DNA of 64,000 bases from Nageia nagi (lineage: Eukaryota; Pinophyta). The notes under the pieces are model-generated. The model did not search any database. It was not told the DNA's origin and saw nothing but the letters and a program-made list of their open reading frames with translations. Where the stretch lies: NCBI GenBank assembly GCA_050084985.1, contig JBITNC010000001.1, forward strand, positions 48,546,001 to 48,610,000, written 5' to 3'. Positions 23,367 through 35,298 of the stretch are shown piece after piece (positions within the stretch are counted from its first letter, which is position 1; each line of letters begins with the position of its first letter). The translations under genes and the position numbers were made by a program.

Positions 23367-24089
23367 TTGATACACAAGAATGTGAAAAAAATAAGCATGT
23401 GGTATAAAAAAATATTACATGTTTAGTTTTAATTACCCATACGTGTTTTAGATTTATGCAAGTATATCAATCATAAATGTTAAATTTAATAAAAGGTCAT
23501 GCTTAATTTAATTTCAATGTGCAAATAGAAACTCATAATACAACCCATGTATCCAACACTTTGTCATCATAAAGTACCATAAATGTAGAGTGATATTATT
23601 GAGGCTTGTTTTCTACCATAAGGTGGAGCCTAGGTACTACCAATCCTTAACCAATTTGCCTTGGATAGTAATATACTCTCACAAGGAGGAGCACCTACTA
23701 TTTTCTAAGGTTATGATATATGTTGTATTAACCAAATTATTAATCTTGATTAGATTTCAAGTTGTCCTTCTAGGTTATTAGGATAATACCTAAATGAATA
23801 TGTGAACATATGGTATCACTACACACATGTTTGTCCACCTATTGAAGTTATATCCAGACCAATAGAGGACTTAGGGGTAATTGAAAAGTATAAACTTTTC
23901 ACCATTTGGATCATCAAACTAGATGCTCTAATATACCTATCCTCACCTTGTGGCTCCCCAAACAAGTCATGCTATGAAATGTACATGAAAATGTGTTCAT
24001 TTTAAGGGTTTAATCAATCAATTTTTGCATAAGTAAATAAAGTAAAGATGCAAAACATAAAGTAACATGCATAAAATAAAACATTATTA
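23367..24089 (-). other. M1 leader, gag-proximal part
   Basis: Minus-strand equivalent of the leader segment upstream of gag in E3, E5 and E7. The strand opposite to M1 transcription carries the frames homologous to the antisense leader frames: 23590-23781 (YYQSLTNLPWIVIYSHKEEH) and 23802-24005 (IWYHYTHVCPPIEVISRPIE). The sense 60-codon ORF is frameshifted in this copy. Confidence 0.7.
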
Positions 24090-24390
24090 TGTTGGAATTT
24101 ATAATGCATTATTGTAAAGGTTATGTAATAATATTCTATGTAAGTTCACTAAAACTTAAGGGTATCATTTGATACCTTAATTATTTAAATGGATATAATA
24201 ATGTAACTTATCCTACACTCCATGTCATGAGCATGCCTCTTAAGTAAAAGGATGTGCATGTCATGCTTTTGTAGTTTGGATAAAAGGGTGATCTAAAGAC
24301 GAATTTTGGCCTACAAATAGAAGGCTCCCTCTTTGTGATCATACACCAATTTGTGGAGTAAATTTATGGTATAGAATAATGTTTAGGAGA
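24090..24390 (+). repeat. E4 5' LTR, truncated
   Basis: TGTTGGAATTTATAATGC... matches the first 300 bp of the E5 LTR. The TATA box is mutated to TACAAATA. Confidence 0.88.
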
Positions 24391-24845
24391 TAGAGATGAT
24401 AGGAAATCAACCTATACATAAGTTTTTAGCATTCATTTAGGTGCTATCTCTTGGGCTTCCAAGAAGCAACCTACTATTTCTCTTTCTACCATAGAAGTTG
24501 AATACCATGTCATGTCTGTTGCAATCCAGTAAGCTATTTGGCTAAGGAATCTTTAGAAAGAAATTGGATATGAGTAAGGTGGCTCATATTTGATTTCTTC
24601 ATATAATTAGTCATCTATTTCTTTCGCTAAGAATCTTGTATTTCATCATAGAACAAAACTTGTGAAAATCCATACCCATATTATTAGAGAGAAGGTTCTT
24701 GATGGCATTATACACCTAAAGTATTATATATCCACCTTGAACTCCACTAATTTGTTAATAAAGCCTCTCTTGGAAGCTTAGTTTTGTAAGTTTAGGGATG
24801 CTATCAGGTTGGTGAAGTTGCCCTCAAAGGAGAGTGAATTTTGAA
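24391..24845 (+). pseudogene. pol: E4 RNase H relic
   Basis: It begins inside RNase H at a sequence equivalent to DRDDRKSTS and continues through GAISWASKKQPTISLSTIE. The end is the family's terminal block near ttggtgaagttgccctcaaa, with several stops. This is the only coding remnant of E4. Confidence 0.82.
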
Positions 24846-25546
24846 TTCTTGTGTTGAATTCATGTTTGTGATTAGAACTTCACCTTAAGAATATTTTATG
24901 TTGTATAGTGTTGATTTTGTTGTACACGTTCATGTAAGTTCATTCTACATTAAGAACTTATTGTACAAATTTTTTAAAGCAAAAAGATTGGCCAATATAG
25001 CATTGTTTAGTTATCCATGTGTGAGGAATTTTTATGTGTCTTTTGGCACTATTCAATTATCCATATGTGAAGAACTCGTATGTGCATGCTCTATTTTGTA
25101 ATTATAATCAACACATGTTTTATATATATCGGGTGACTATGAGTTTTGGCTTCGCATCTTTGTGATGACTTATAGTGCACCATTGATTAGTTCATGATGG
25201 CATTTATGTGATTCATCTATCCTTGTTGATATGAATATGTTGCATCTAATTGATCTTGTTATTTGAGCTGCTTTTGACCTACAAGTTCCTTTGAGATTAT
25301 AGGTTACTTACTTTGGATATGCAAGGTCTTGGAGACTCTTCATGACTTCCAATTGGATGACTACTTTATATACATCGAAACCACTTATGGTTAATGATTG
25401 TATTTGGTAAAGTAGTGAGTCTCAAACTAGATCTTTCTTACTTCACAAATATGTAAAATGTTTTCATCTTCATTGTATATATTTGGAGCATAACTTTATT
25501 ACTTTCTTTCTTTTTTGCTCTATCCCAATATTACATTAAGGGGGAG
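24846..25546 (+). other. E4 3' untranslated region and polypurine tract
   Basis: Family 3' UTR. The best preserved polypurine tract of the window, attaagggggag, is at 25535-25546, directly before the LTR. Confidence 0.8.
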
Positions 25547-26046
25547 TGTTGGAATGTATAATGCATTATTGTAAAGGTTATGTAATAATCTTCTATGTAA
25601 GTTCATTAAAACTTAAGGGTATCATTTTATACCTTAAGTATTTAAGTGAATATGATAATGTAACTTATTCTACACTCCATGTCATGAGCATGCCCTTTGG
25701 GTAAAAGGATGTGCATGTCATGGTTTTGTACTTTAGATAAAAGGATGATCCAAAGAGGGATTTTGGCCTATAAATAAAAGGCTCCCTCTTTGTGATCATA
25801 CACCAATTTATGGAGTACAATTATGCTATAGGATAGTGTTTAGAATATGAGTTAGGAGAATTGTAAGAGATTCATGTTTATGAATGAAGTGAGATCTAGT
25901 TAGTAGATGTACTCCTAGTTGAAGGAACCACTTACATCTTGTGTTATCTTTGTGAGATTGCTTTGTGAGTTTGTTATATATGTATTGTGAGCTTTCATGT
26001 GATCTTGAGAGTTTAGAGTTATTCATATTATAGTTCAATTCTTTTA
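25547..26046 (+). repeat. E4 3' LTR
   Basis: It starts TGTTGGAATG. It ends TTCTTTTA, where relatives have TTCTCTCA, so the terminal CA is mutated. 500 bp. Confidence 0.88.
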
Positions 26047-26523
26047 CATTCATTCATAGCTTTGAAACCTAAGAGTCCAATGGATTTTATTTACTAACCC
26101 CTAAAGAACATCTTTACATAGGTTCATAATTTGCCCAAGTCCATTTATAGCTTTGCATAAAAGATAAATACTTAGAAAGGCATAAATATGCATCATTTGC
26201 ATAATTCCAACTTTGTATAAAGATTTTATCAAATTAAATATTTAAAATATAAGTAATGGTCATGCAATATTTGTATAAGGATCTAAAACATTTAAGTGAA
26301 AAAATTATAAAAATTTCCCCATTTTTACTTGATCCTTTAAATAATATCATTGCAATTTTTAACCTTAGGAAATAATTTTAACTAAGGAAAATCCCAAGTT
26401 TTTATCACTTTTACCTAAGTAATATATGAGGGTACTTAAAAAAAATTCACTTTTGCACTATCATTGCAATTTAAAACTTTACTTCCTAAGTAGTTTTAAA
26501 AAATACCCACCTTAAGTAATATA
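26047..26523 (-). other. M1 leader, middle part
   Basis: Minus-strand leader sequence between E4 and E5. It includes the conserved segment equivalent to tttaggggttggtaaacaaa in the plus-strand copies. It ends in ATATA, the E5 target. Confidence 0.7.
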
Positions 26524-26584
26524 TGTTGGAATGTATATTGCATTATTGTAAAGGTTTTGTAATAATCTTATATGTAAGTTCACT

Positions 26585-26619
26585 AAAACTTAAGGGTATC
26601 ATTTGATACCTTAAGTATT
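26585..26619 (+). other. LTR hairpin, E5
   Basis: ACTTAAGGGTATCA pairs with TGATACCTTAAGT around a TT loop, with one bulged G. It sits 61 bp into the LTR and about 125 bp upstream of the TATA box. Confidence 0.8.
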
Positions 26620-26745
26620 TAAGTGAATATGATATTGTAACTTGTTCTACACTCTATTTCATGAGCATGCCCCTTAGGTAAAAGGATGTGCATGTCATGC
26701 TTTTGCACATTGGATAAAAGGGTGATACAATGAGAGATTTTGGCC

Positions 26746-26753
26746 TATAAATA
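26746..26753 (+). promoter_or_regulatory. TATA box of E5 5' LTR
   Basis: TATAAATA in the context ggcctataaatagaagg, shared by almost all E and M LTRs of the window. It is the probable core promoter. Confidence 0.7.
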
Positions 26754-27026
26754 GAAGGCTCCTCTTTGTGATGATACACCAATATGTGGAGTAAATTTGT
26801 GCTAGAGAATAGTATTTAGGAGTTGAGATTAGAAGGATTGTAAGAGAGTTGTATTTGTGATTGAAATAAAGATCTAGTTAGTGGATGTACTCCTAGTTGG
26901 AGGAACCAATTACATCTTGTATTATCTTTGTGAGATTGTTTTGTGTGATAGTTAGATATAAATTGAGAGTTTTCATGTGATCTTGGTAGTTTAGAATTGT
27001 TCATGTTATAGTTCAATTATCTCATT

Positions 27027-27038
27027 TGGTATCAGAGC
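27027..27038 (+). other. E5 primer-binding site
   Basis: Perfect TGGTATCAGAGC (initiator Met tRNA), two bases after the LTR. Confidence 0.92.
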
Positions 27039-27649
27039 TCCTTGGAAGCTCCTCTTCACATCTTTTGTGGTGAAACTCTTCTTCAACATCTTGGAGGTTC
27101 TTCATCATTCATCCTTCTTCATCATCTTTTGGGATTTACATTTCTTGTTTGAGGTAAACACAAGAGAAGGTATAAATTCCTTCCTCCTTGATTAATTGTT
27201 TTTAGATTATCTCATTATGACACTAACATATTTTGTGAAGATGTGTTAGTTCTTTTTTTTTATGCTTAAAATAATACAATTTTTTTACTAACCTTTATAT
27301 TTAGTTGCAATTTTTTATTGCTTCGTATATTGCTAATTTTTTTTTTTAAAAGGGTTAGTATATAAAAATTGCATTTTGTTTCAAATAATATTTTTTGAGA
27401 AATAATTTTATTTCGAAACTATTAACCCATTCCTTTTTTATATAGAAGTCCTTTTTTAATACAATATATTTCAAAATAGACTATTAAAAAAAAAGTAAGG
27501 GCAATAAAAAAATTTTGTTGAAAAAAATATATTTCTCATCTTATGGGGAATTTATTTTACATTTACAAAATAATAAAGGAGGTAATACATTAACACTTAG
27601 AGGTAGTCTTTTATTTTTATTTTTGGAAGCGTTTAGTAAGGCTATGTAT

Positions 27650-28450
27650 TATCTTGCACTACCATCGCATTTTTTTTTTTGCTTGTTCTTCACCTTTGCC
27701 TTGGCCACCATAGGTATGAACTTGGTTAGTGGTAATTTTTTCTAGACCTTTGGCATGATTTAACTCTCTTTTGTTGGTTGTTACATCATGGTCCATTTTG
27801 ACTTGCACACCCAAACCTTTGGCACTGTTTGGCATGAGTTGACCTTCTTGCATCCGTAAAAATACTCCTACAAACCCTCCTCTTCCCATATCCTATCAAT
27901 AGCATGCCTCTTCTCATATCCTCTCAGCAGCATGCATCTTCCCATATCTTCTTGTAACTACCTCTTCCCATCTCTTCCTGGAGCAAGGGGTCTGAATTTT
28001 CCCAATAAATAAGAAAGCAGCAATTGCCTCCCAACTCTGTGACTCCTTCCCTCCTCCACACATAGCCTTTTTCCCACTAGCTAAGTGATTCAAGTGCACC
28101 TCTTAGTCATATGACCCCCCTCATGGCTAGCTTAATGTCCTCCATTTTATGCTCCTCCTACCATTGCTACTCCTCTCGATAGCCACTAGGCCCTCTGCTT
28201 CTTTATATACCAGTCTCCTCCTCATCGAGGCACCCATCTAGCTCTATCTCTTGCTCCAAAGGTGCCAACTAAACTTGAGGCACCCCTCCATCTCTATTGT
28301 TGCCTCCCACTATCACCTAATCTTGCCATTATGTTCTCTCCCACTCTATTCTCTATTCACCTTCCTTCCTTGTGACCTCCTCTATCTCAATATAGCCTCT
28401 CCCACCTCCACACGGTTGCTCTCCCATGCATGGTACAAAATCCTTTCCCT
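27650..28450 (+). other. E5 leader variable cassette
   Basis: A C/T-rich block of about 800 bp (ccctcct, cttcccat words) that is GC-richer than its surroundings and differs from the cassettes of E1, E3 and E7. Small open frames on both strands (for example 28251-28535) show no recognisable family. Confidence 0.5.
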
Positions 28451-29463
28451 CTTTGATCGTCAATGTTTTTTTTTCCCTCCATCGCTAAAAAAAAACAAGG
28501 TTCTTTTAATAGAAAAACAAAACAAGGTACCTTAGCATTTAATCTCATGTAGTTCAAATTCGTCATGGTTTACTTCTCTATCTGACATGCATGTCATAAT
28601 TTTTAATAAGCCTATCTTTGCATTGAGTGAGAATTCAAAAAAGGCATTAAAATTGGATGGATAGACTTTAATGCATTTGGGTAGAGTGTGGACTTTCTTT
28701 GCCTCCTTAAATTGCATAAAGTGGAGTGTAGTTTAACTCCTCATTTATTTTTTTGCAAAGAATGTGGTTAAGTAAATAATTTTTTTACTTGGAGAAATAT
28801 TTAAATTAGTATGACAAATTATTAATTCTTTTTACCTAGTCAACATTATCTTGAAGTTGTAAGGTAATTTTTTAGATAAGTATTCAAGAGGAATATATTA
28901 TCTTTGAAGAAAAGTTTTAAATTGCAATTTACTTTGGTAAAATTTTAAATTTGCAATTTATGATATTAACACTTTTGTTGTGTTAAAGTTTTTTACTAAT
29001 TTCTTTAAGGAGGGAGACATCTTAAAAATCATTTTTTTAAGTAAATAAGGGGGAATTTTTAGTGTTTTGTGTTTACTAAAAATGGATGCATGCCTAAGTT
29101 TTTACCTCTGTTAACATTCTTTTTTTATGCAAAGTTATCAAATGAACTTGTGCATATTTGATGCATGCTTAAAACTTAATATTATAGGACTTAGATTTTT
29201 TAAGTCGATGATGCATGCTTAATACTTTACATCTTAATTCATGATGCAATTTACCTCCTTATGCAAGAATGAACTTGTGAAAAATTAGGAATGATATAAA
29301 GGTGTCCTTTAGGGGTTGGTAAACAAAACCCATTGGACTCTTAGGTTCCAACTTATGAATGAATGATGTTTCATTTTTAATCTCTTTAATTCATGTTTTG
29401 CACTTTTGCTTTATTTGTTTATGCAAACAAAAATGCAAACATTGATTTGAGAAACCCTGTAAA

Positions 29464-29646
29464 ATGAATACATCCGCACATACATTCTCCAACATAACTT
29501 GTTTGGAAAGCCATGAGGTGAGGATAGATGGACTAGAGCCTTTCAGTTTGATGATCCAAATGGTGAAAAGTTTGTACTTCTCAATTATCCCTAAGTCCTC
29601 TATTGGTTTAAACATAACTCTAATAGGTGGACATGCATGTGTGTAA
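29464..29646 (+). CDS. Leader ORF, 60 codons, unknown function
   Basis: Third copy with the same start, stop and length as 6592-6774 and 13768-13950, beginning MNTSAHTFSNITCLESHEVR. The opposite strand is open for 94 codons (29675-29391) and reads WYHYTHACPPIRVMFKPIED. The antisense frame is therefore longer in this copy than in E3, where a stop follows QVML. Confidence 0.35.
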   Translation: MNTSAHTFSNITCLESHEVRIDGLEPFSLMIQMVKSLYFSIIPKSSIGLNITLIGGHACV

Positions 29647-30116
29647 TGATACCACATGTTCGCATGTCCATTCAAGGATTATCCTGATAACCTAGGAGGA
29701 TAACTTGAAACCTAATCAAGATTAATAATTTGATCGATCCAATAAATATCATAACCTTGGAAAATAGTAGGTACTTATCTTTATGAGAGTATAAAATTGA
29801 ACAAGGTGAACTAGGTGAGGATTGGTAGTACTTGGGCTCCTCTTATGTGGGCATCTAGGTGAAGACCTAATTTTAAACAAGAAAACAAGCCTCAATAATG
29901 TCACTCTACATCTATGGTTCTTGAGATGAGAAATGTATTTGGGTACATGAATTATTTGAGTTTTAAAAATATTTGCACTTGTGAATCAAATCACCCATAT
30001 CTTTTATGTTAAAATTAACATGTATTTTTTACTTGGTTAAAACTTAACATATAATGTTGTTAACCATATGCTTATTATTTTTTACATTTATTATTTTTCA
30101 CATTCTTATGTAACAA

Positions 30117-31018
30117 ATGGAAGAATCTTTTTTACCCAAACACATTCTTGATGGTTCCAAATTTGGGATTTGGGAACCACGAATGAGAGCTAAATTACAA
30201 GCAAAGAAGCTTTGGCAAACAATGAATGAAAATCTTATACCTCCTATAGATGAGAAGGCACTAGAGGTTTACAACATAAAGAATGAGTTGGCAACCTCCA
30301 TGATTTACCATGTAGTTTCAGATGATGTGCTCCTTATAATTTTCTCATCAACCATGGTAAAGGAAGCTTGAGATAAGCTTAAACAAATCTACCTTGGTTC
30401 AAATTTTTCAAGAAGGTTTACCATTCTCCAAAAGTTTCTTCAATCTCATCAAGAGGAAGATGAAAATATGGCTATCTACTTGAACAAAATCTTTGACCTA
30501 AGGACCCAACTTGTTGCTTATAGATGCAATTAGATCAATGATGAGTTCATGATCTTTATCATTCTTCAAAGCCTTTCTTCAAAGTTTGAAAAATTTGTGA
30601 TGGTCATGGAAACAAAGCTTAATGATGAAAAAAAAAATTTCTCCTATGAGAACCTTTCTAGGCACCTATTGAAGCATGAAGAAACCCTTAACAATAAAGT
30701 ATTGATTCTTTCTTATAAGAATAATAACATTGCTCTTGGAGTAATTAAAACTCCTTTCAAGAAGAAGTTTAACCATCAAAAGAAATCTTATCCTTCTTCC
30801 TCCAAAAGGTTTGAGAAAAGAGGCAATGGCTACAACAACAACAAGAACAATAGAAATAATAACCATAGTAGTAGGAATAATGGTAACAACAACTACTTCA
30901 AGCAAGGATATGGAAAAGATAAAGCAAACAATCCTTATCCTAAGGAAAAGTTTGATGGCAATTGTAACTATTGTGGCATCTAAGGACATAAAGAAGTTGA
31001 TTAATACAAAAATAAAAG
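30117..31018 (+). pseudogene. gag: E5 gag relic
   Basis: The ATG at 30117 opens a long frame, EESFLPKHILDGSKFGIWEP, up to a stop at 30369 after STMVKEA. The second open block, 30549-30983, covers the capsid end and the Asn/Lys-rich linker. The knuckle CNYCGI*GHKEVD* (about 30961-31005) has a stop between Ile and Gly, and a second stop replaces the last Cys. Of all the gag relics this has the best preserved N-terminal half. Confidence 0.88.
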
Positions 31019-32430
31019 AAAAGAAAAGAATAAAGGCAATGGAAATGTAAAGAACTATAAAGAAAAGAAGAATATTCATGTTAATTTTATTGCAACGCTC
31101 TACTCCATGTCTTGCACTTTTTTGTTTGATTGGATTGTTAATTCTAGTTGCACTAATCACCTATGCTTTGAAAAGGAAAAGTTTGAAAACTTTCACAAGT
31201 ATAGAAAAGATGCAGTTGTGATAGATGATAACTCCACCCATGAAGTCTAAGGAATTAGGAGTGTGTTGATTTGCATAAAGGTTCTTGATAATGTACTCTA
31301 TGTTCTTAAGCTTAGGATGAACCTTCTATCCATGATCCAAGTTGCTAGAAAAGGGTACTCTTTTGAGTTCAACTCTTAATCTTGGTGTATTAAGAAAGGA
31401 CTTACCGCTTTGGTTAAAGGATCTATAAAAGATAATCTCTACATTATAGATCAAATTCCATCAAAGATATTTTTTACTTCTAGTGTGTGTTCTAGAGGTA
31501 ATCTTTTGCAACATTGTTTAGGGCACCTTAACCACAAAAGTATTCAAGTCATGAAAGACCAAGAACTTGTGGAAGGTTTACCTTTCATTTCTCCTTTGGT
31601 TGGTCTATGTGAGAAGTGCATTCTTGAGAAGATGCATAGATAAAAGTTTGAAAAAGACAAGGCAACAAGAGCATCTCAACCTCTTCAATTTATGCATTCA
31701 GATTTGATGGGTCCATTTTAGACTAAATCACTTGGAGGAGCATCTTACATCTTGACTTTCATTAATGACTTTAATAGGATGACCTTTGGGTATCTAATTG
31801 AGCATAAAGATCAAACCTTTAAGAGTTTTAAAGTTTTTAAAGCCTTTGTTGAGAATCAAACTAACCTTAAAATCAAAATGTTGAAATTAGATAATGGAAA
31901 AGAATATAACATTAATGAGTTCAATGAATATTATGCTAAGTATGGAATCAAAATATAATTTATGATTCTTTACACTCCTCAGTATAATGGTGTTATCGAA
32001 AGAAAAAATAGAATAATTATAGATATGGCTAGATGCAAGTTGGATAATCTTCCTAGTTTCTTATGGGGTGAAGTTATGAGCATTGTTATTTACATCTTAA
32101 ATAGGTGTCCTATAAAATTTATTCAAGGTAAAACTCTTTTTGAGGCATATTCAAGAAGAAAACCTAACATTTTCCCCCTTAGAGTGTTTGGTTGTGAAGC
32201 ATTCTCCTACATTGTTTCTAAGGAAAGCAAAAAGTTAGATAAAAAAGCTAAAAAATGCATTTTTGTGACTTATGGTAGTCAGCATAGAGGTTACAAGCTT
32301 TACTCTCTATCCTATAAAGCAATGTTCATTTCAAGGGATATAAAGTTCAATGAACTTCTTGATGAATCTACTTTTAATGAGGATGTTGATGATCCAGAGG
32401 ACTCTTTAGTTGCATCTAGCTAGTTAGCTA
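31019..32430 (+). pseudogene. pol: E5 protease and integrase relic
   Basis: The protease site reads VNSSCTNHLCFEKEKFENF. The catalytic Asp is Asn and the Gly is Ser, exactly as in E7. The GAG-pre-integrase/zinc-finger region 31410-31643 is open and has an intact HCLGHLNHKSIQV ... LCEKC. The integrase core is split by a stop at about 31957. It carries FINDFNRMTFGYL, KLDNGKEYN (second Asp present) and IERKNRIIIDMARC (catalytic Glu). The open block 31962-32423 runs through GKTLFEAYSRRKPN to the integrase tail. Confidence 0.88.
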
Positions 32431-34082
32431 TTTATGTAGACAAGTCACCTCAAGAACAAAATTCTCTAACATAAAGTGTAATAAGGAGCATGACCTTTAA
32501 TAAATCCTTATTTGCCAAGATTGAAAATAAGCATGAGCCCTCATGCTTCAAAGAAGTTTCAAAGCACAAGTGCTAGATGGAAGCCATGAAAGTGGAGTAT
32601 GAGGCACTTATGAAAAATGAAACTTGGAATTTGGTTTCTTATCCCAATGAGAATAATGTTATTGGAAATAAGTGGATCTACAAGATTAAGTTCAATTCAG
32701 TTAGGGATATTGAGAAATATAAGGTAAGGTTAGTAGCTAAAGGTTTTACTCAAAAATATGATGTAGATTATGAGGAAACCTTTGCTCCTGAGGCAAAGAT
32801 GCCTACTGTGAGAATTATCCTTACTCTTTCTGTAGCTCAAGGATGGAAAGTTTTTCAACTTGATGTCAAGAGTGCATTTCTTAATGGTGACTTAGATATG
32901 GAAATATTCATGAATCAACTAGAAGGGTTCATTGTGGAAGGCAAAGAATCCTTTATGTGCAAGCTAAAGATATCTTTGTATGAACTTAAGCAAGCATCTT
33001 GAGCCTAGTATAGAAAGATTTTAGGGTACTTTATAAACATTGGATTTTCAAATTATTTTTTTGACTTCGATCTATATGTGCTTAATCAAGGAAAAGATGT
33101 GGTCTTGATTCTCCTTTATGTGGATGATCTTCTAATAACCAGAAACAATGATGAAATAATTCCAGAGTGCATATCCAAACTTAAGCCAACATTTGAAATG
33201 ATTGATCTTGGTCTATTGCACTACTATCTTGGAATGCAAGTGTATCAATATAAGGATTGTACTTATCTCAGTCAATCTAAGTATATATTAGAAATCTTGC
33301 AAAAGTTTAGAATGGAGGAGTGTAGATATGTTGTGATCCTAGTCTCTCCTAAAATCATTATTTCTCTGAGCTCTAACTCTTAGTTTATTGATGCTATAGC
33401 TTATACACAATTAATTGGTAGTATTTTGTATTTAACTATTTTCAAGCTAGATATTACCTTTGTAGTTAATCTAATGGCTCAATTCATGTAGAAACTATAT
33501 GTTGAGCACCTCAATGCTGTTAAGCAAATCTTGAGGTATGGTGCAAGGACTAAGGATCTTGCTCTCAAATATTTTAAGTTGCCCTCATTTGTTCTCTCTA
33601 GATTCTCATATTTTAACTATGGAGGAGATATAGATGACATAAAATCAAACTCTATGTATGTATTTAGCATTGGTTTAAATGCTATCTCTTGGGCTTCCAA
33701 GAAGTAGCTTATTGTTTCTCTTTCCACCATAGAAGCTGAATACCATGCCATGTCTGTTATAGCCTAGGAAGCAATTTGTCTAAGGCATCTTCTAAAAGAA
33801 ATTGGGTATGAGCAAGGTGGCTCATCTTTGATTTCTTTAGATAATCAATCAGTTATTTCTTTGGCTAATAATCCTATGTTCCATCAGAGAACAAAACATA
33901 TGGAAATCCATGCCCATTTTATTAAGAAGAAGGTTCTTGATGGCATCATACACCTAGAGTATTATCCATCCACCTTTAACTCTACTCATTTGTTCACCAA
34001 GCCCCTCCTAGAAGCTCAGTTCTGTAAGCTTAAGGATGCTATCGGGTTGGTGAAGTTACCCTTAAAGTGGAGTGAAATTTGA
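32431..34082 (+). pseudogene. pol: E5 RT and RNase H relic
   Basis: RT is open over 32577-33002 and 33078-33383. Motifs include NKWIYKIKFNS, VDYEETFAPEAKMPTVRIIL, FQLDVKSAFLNGD and the active site YVDDLLITRNN (YVDD at 33117-33128). RNase H follows with stops. Its last part (33828-34082) reads DNQSVISLANNPMFHQRTKH and LFTKPLLEAQFCKL. A stop interrupts the RT thumb near 33001. Confidence 0.9.
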
Positions 34083-34796
34083 ATTCTTGTGTTGAATTTA
34101 TGTTTGTGATGATAACTTCACCCCTAAGAGGATTTTGTACTATATAATGTTGATTTTGTTGTACATCTTCATGGTAAGTTCGCTCTATGTGAGGCACTTA
34201 TTATACAAAATTTTAAAAGCAAAAATATTGGCCAATCTAGCACTATTCAATTATCTATGAGTGAAGAACTCTTAAGTATCTTTTGGCACTATTTAGTTAT
34301 CCATATGTGAGAAACTTGTATGTGCATTCTCTATTTTGTAATGATAATCAACACATGTTTTATATACAATAGGTGACTATAAGTTTTTGGTATGGCATAT
34401 TCATGATGACTTATAGTGCACTATTGATCAATTCATGATGGTATTTGTGTGATTCATATATCTTTATTGAGATGAATATGTTGCATCTAATTAATCTTAT
34501 TATTTGATCTACTTATTACTTTTAGGTTCCTTTGAAATTGTAGGTTACTTACCTTAGGTATGCATGCTCTCAGAGACTCTTCATGGCTTCCAATTGGATG
34601 ACTACTTCATGTACATTGAAACCGATTATGGTTAGTGATTGTATTTGGCAAAGTAGTGAGTCTCAAACTAGATCTTTTTTACTTCAAAAATATGCAAAAA
34701 GTTCTTATTTCTATTGTATTTATTTGGAGGAGAACTCTCTTACTTTCTCTCTTTCTTCTCTTATTCGCTCTATCCCAATATTGCATTAAGAGGTAG
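34083..34796 (+). other. E5 3' untranslated region
   Basis: Family 3' UTR with the duplicated ttatccat...gagaaactt unit. Purine tract attaagaggtag at 34785-34796. Confidence 0.75.
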
Positions 34797-35298
34797 TGTT
34801 GAAATGTATAATGCATTATTGTAAAGGTTTTGTAATAATATTATATGTAAGTTCATTAATACTTAAGGGTATCATTTGATACCTTAAGTATTTAACTAAA
34901 TATGATAATGTAACTCATCCTTCACTCCATGTCATGAGCATGCTCCTTGGGTAAAAGGATGTGCATGTCATGCTTTTTTACATTTGATAAAAGGGTGATC
35001 CAAAGAGGGATTTTGGCCTATAAATAGAAGGCTCCCTCTTTGTGATCACACACCAATTTGTGGATTAAAGTTATGCTATAGGATAGTGCTTAGGAGTTGA
35101 GATTAGAGGGATTGTAAGAGATTTGTATTTGTGATTGAAGTAAAGATCTAGTTAGTGGATGTACTCTTAGTTGGAAGAACCACTTACATCTTGTGTTATC
35201 TTTGTGAGATTGCTTTGTGTGATAGTTAGTTGTGAATTGAGAGCTTTCATGTGATCTTAGTAGTTTAGGATTGTTCATGTTATAGTTAAATTCTCTCA
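34797..35298 (+). repeat. E5 3' LTR
   Basis: TGTTGAAATG...TCTCTCA, 502 bp. Followed by ATATA and the rest of the M1 leader. Confidence 0.93.

Larger units (their letters stand above)
24090..26046 (+). mobile_element. E4: short Ty1/copia deletion derivative in the M1 leader
   Basis: It has a 5' LTR truncated after about 300 bp (24090 to about 24390), a fragment of RNase H, the 3' UTR and a complete 3' LTR (25547-26046, 500 bp). LTR and RNase H are joined at a shared aggaga word near 24384-24392, so the deletion removed the LTR end, primer site, leader, gag and most of pol. The flanks tatta and cattc show no clean target duplication. Confidence 0.85.
26524..27024 (+). repeat. E5 5' LTR
   Basis: TGTTGGAATG...ATCTCA. 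Hairpin at 26585-26619, TATAAATA at 26746-26753. Confidence 0.93.
27039..30116 (+). other. E5 leader
   Basis: About 3.1 kb upstream of gag. It contains the variable cassette (27650-28450), AT-rich DNA, a few ATGCATGCTTA-type units near 29155-29225 and the dual-strand open segment (29391-29675). Confidence 0.75.
26524..35298 (+). mobile_element. E5: near full-length Ty1/copia element in the M1 leader
   Basis: The LTRs 26524-27024 (501 bp) and 34797-35298 (502 bp) are flanked by perfect 5-bp duplications ATATA (26519-26523 and 35299-35303). The primer site is perfect. All domains from gag to RNase H are present in order, with stops and frameshifts. At 8775 bp it is the longest copia copy whose ends are certain. 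Confidence 0.94.

Noticed and set aside
24085-26051. Target duplication for E4
   Set aside because: Left tatta and right cattc do not match. Shifting the LTR end by a few bases does not give a convincing 5-mer, so none is claimed.
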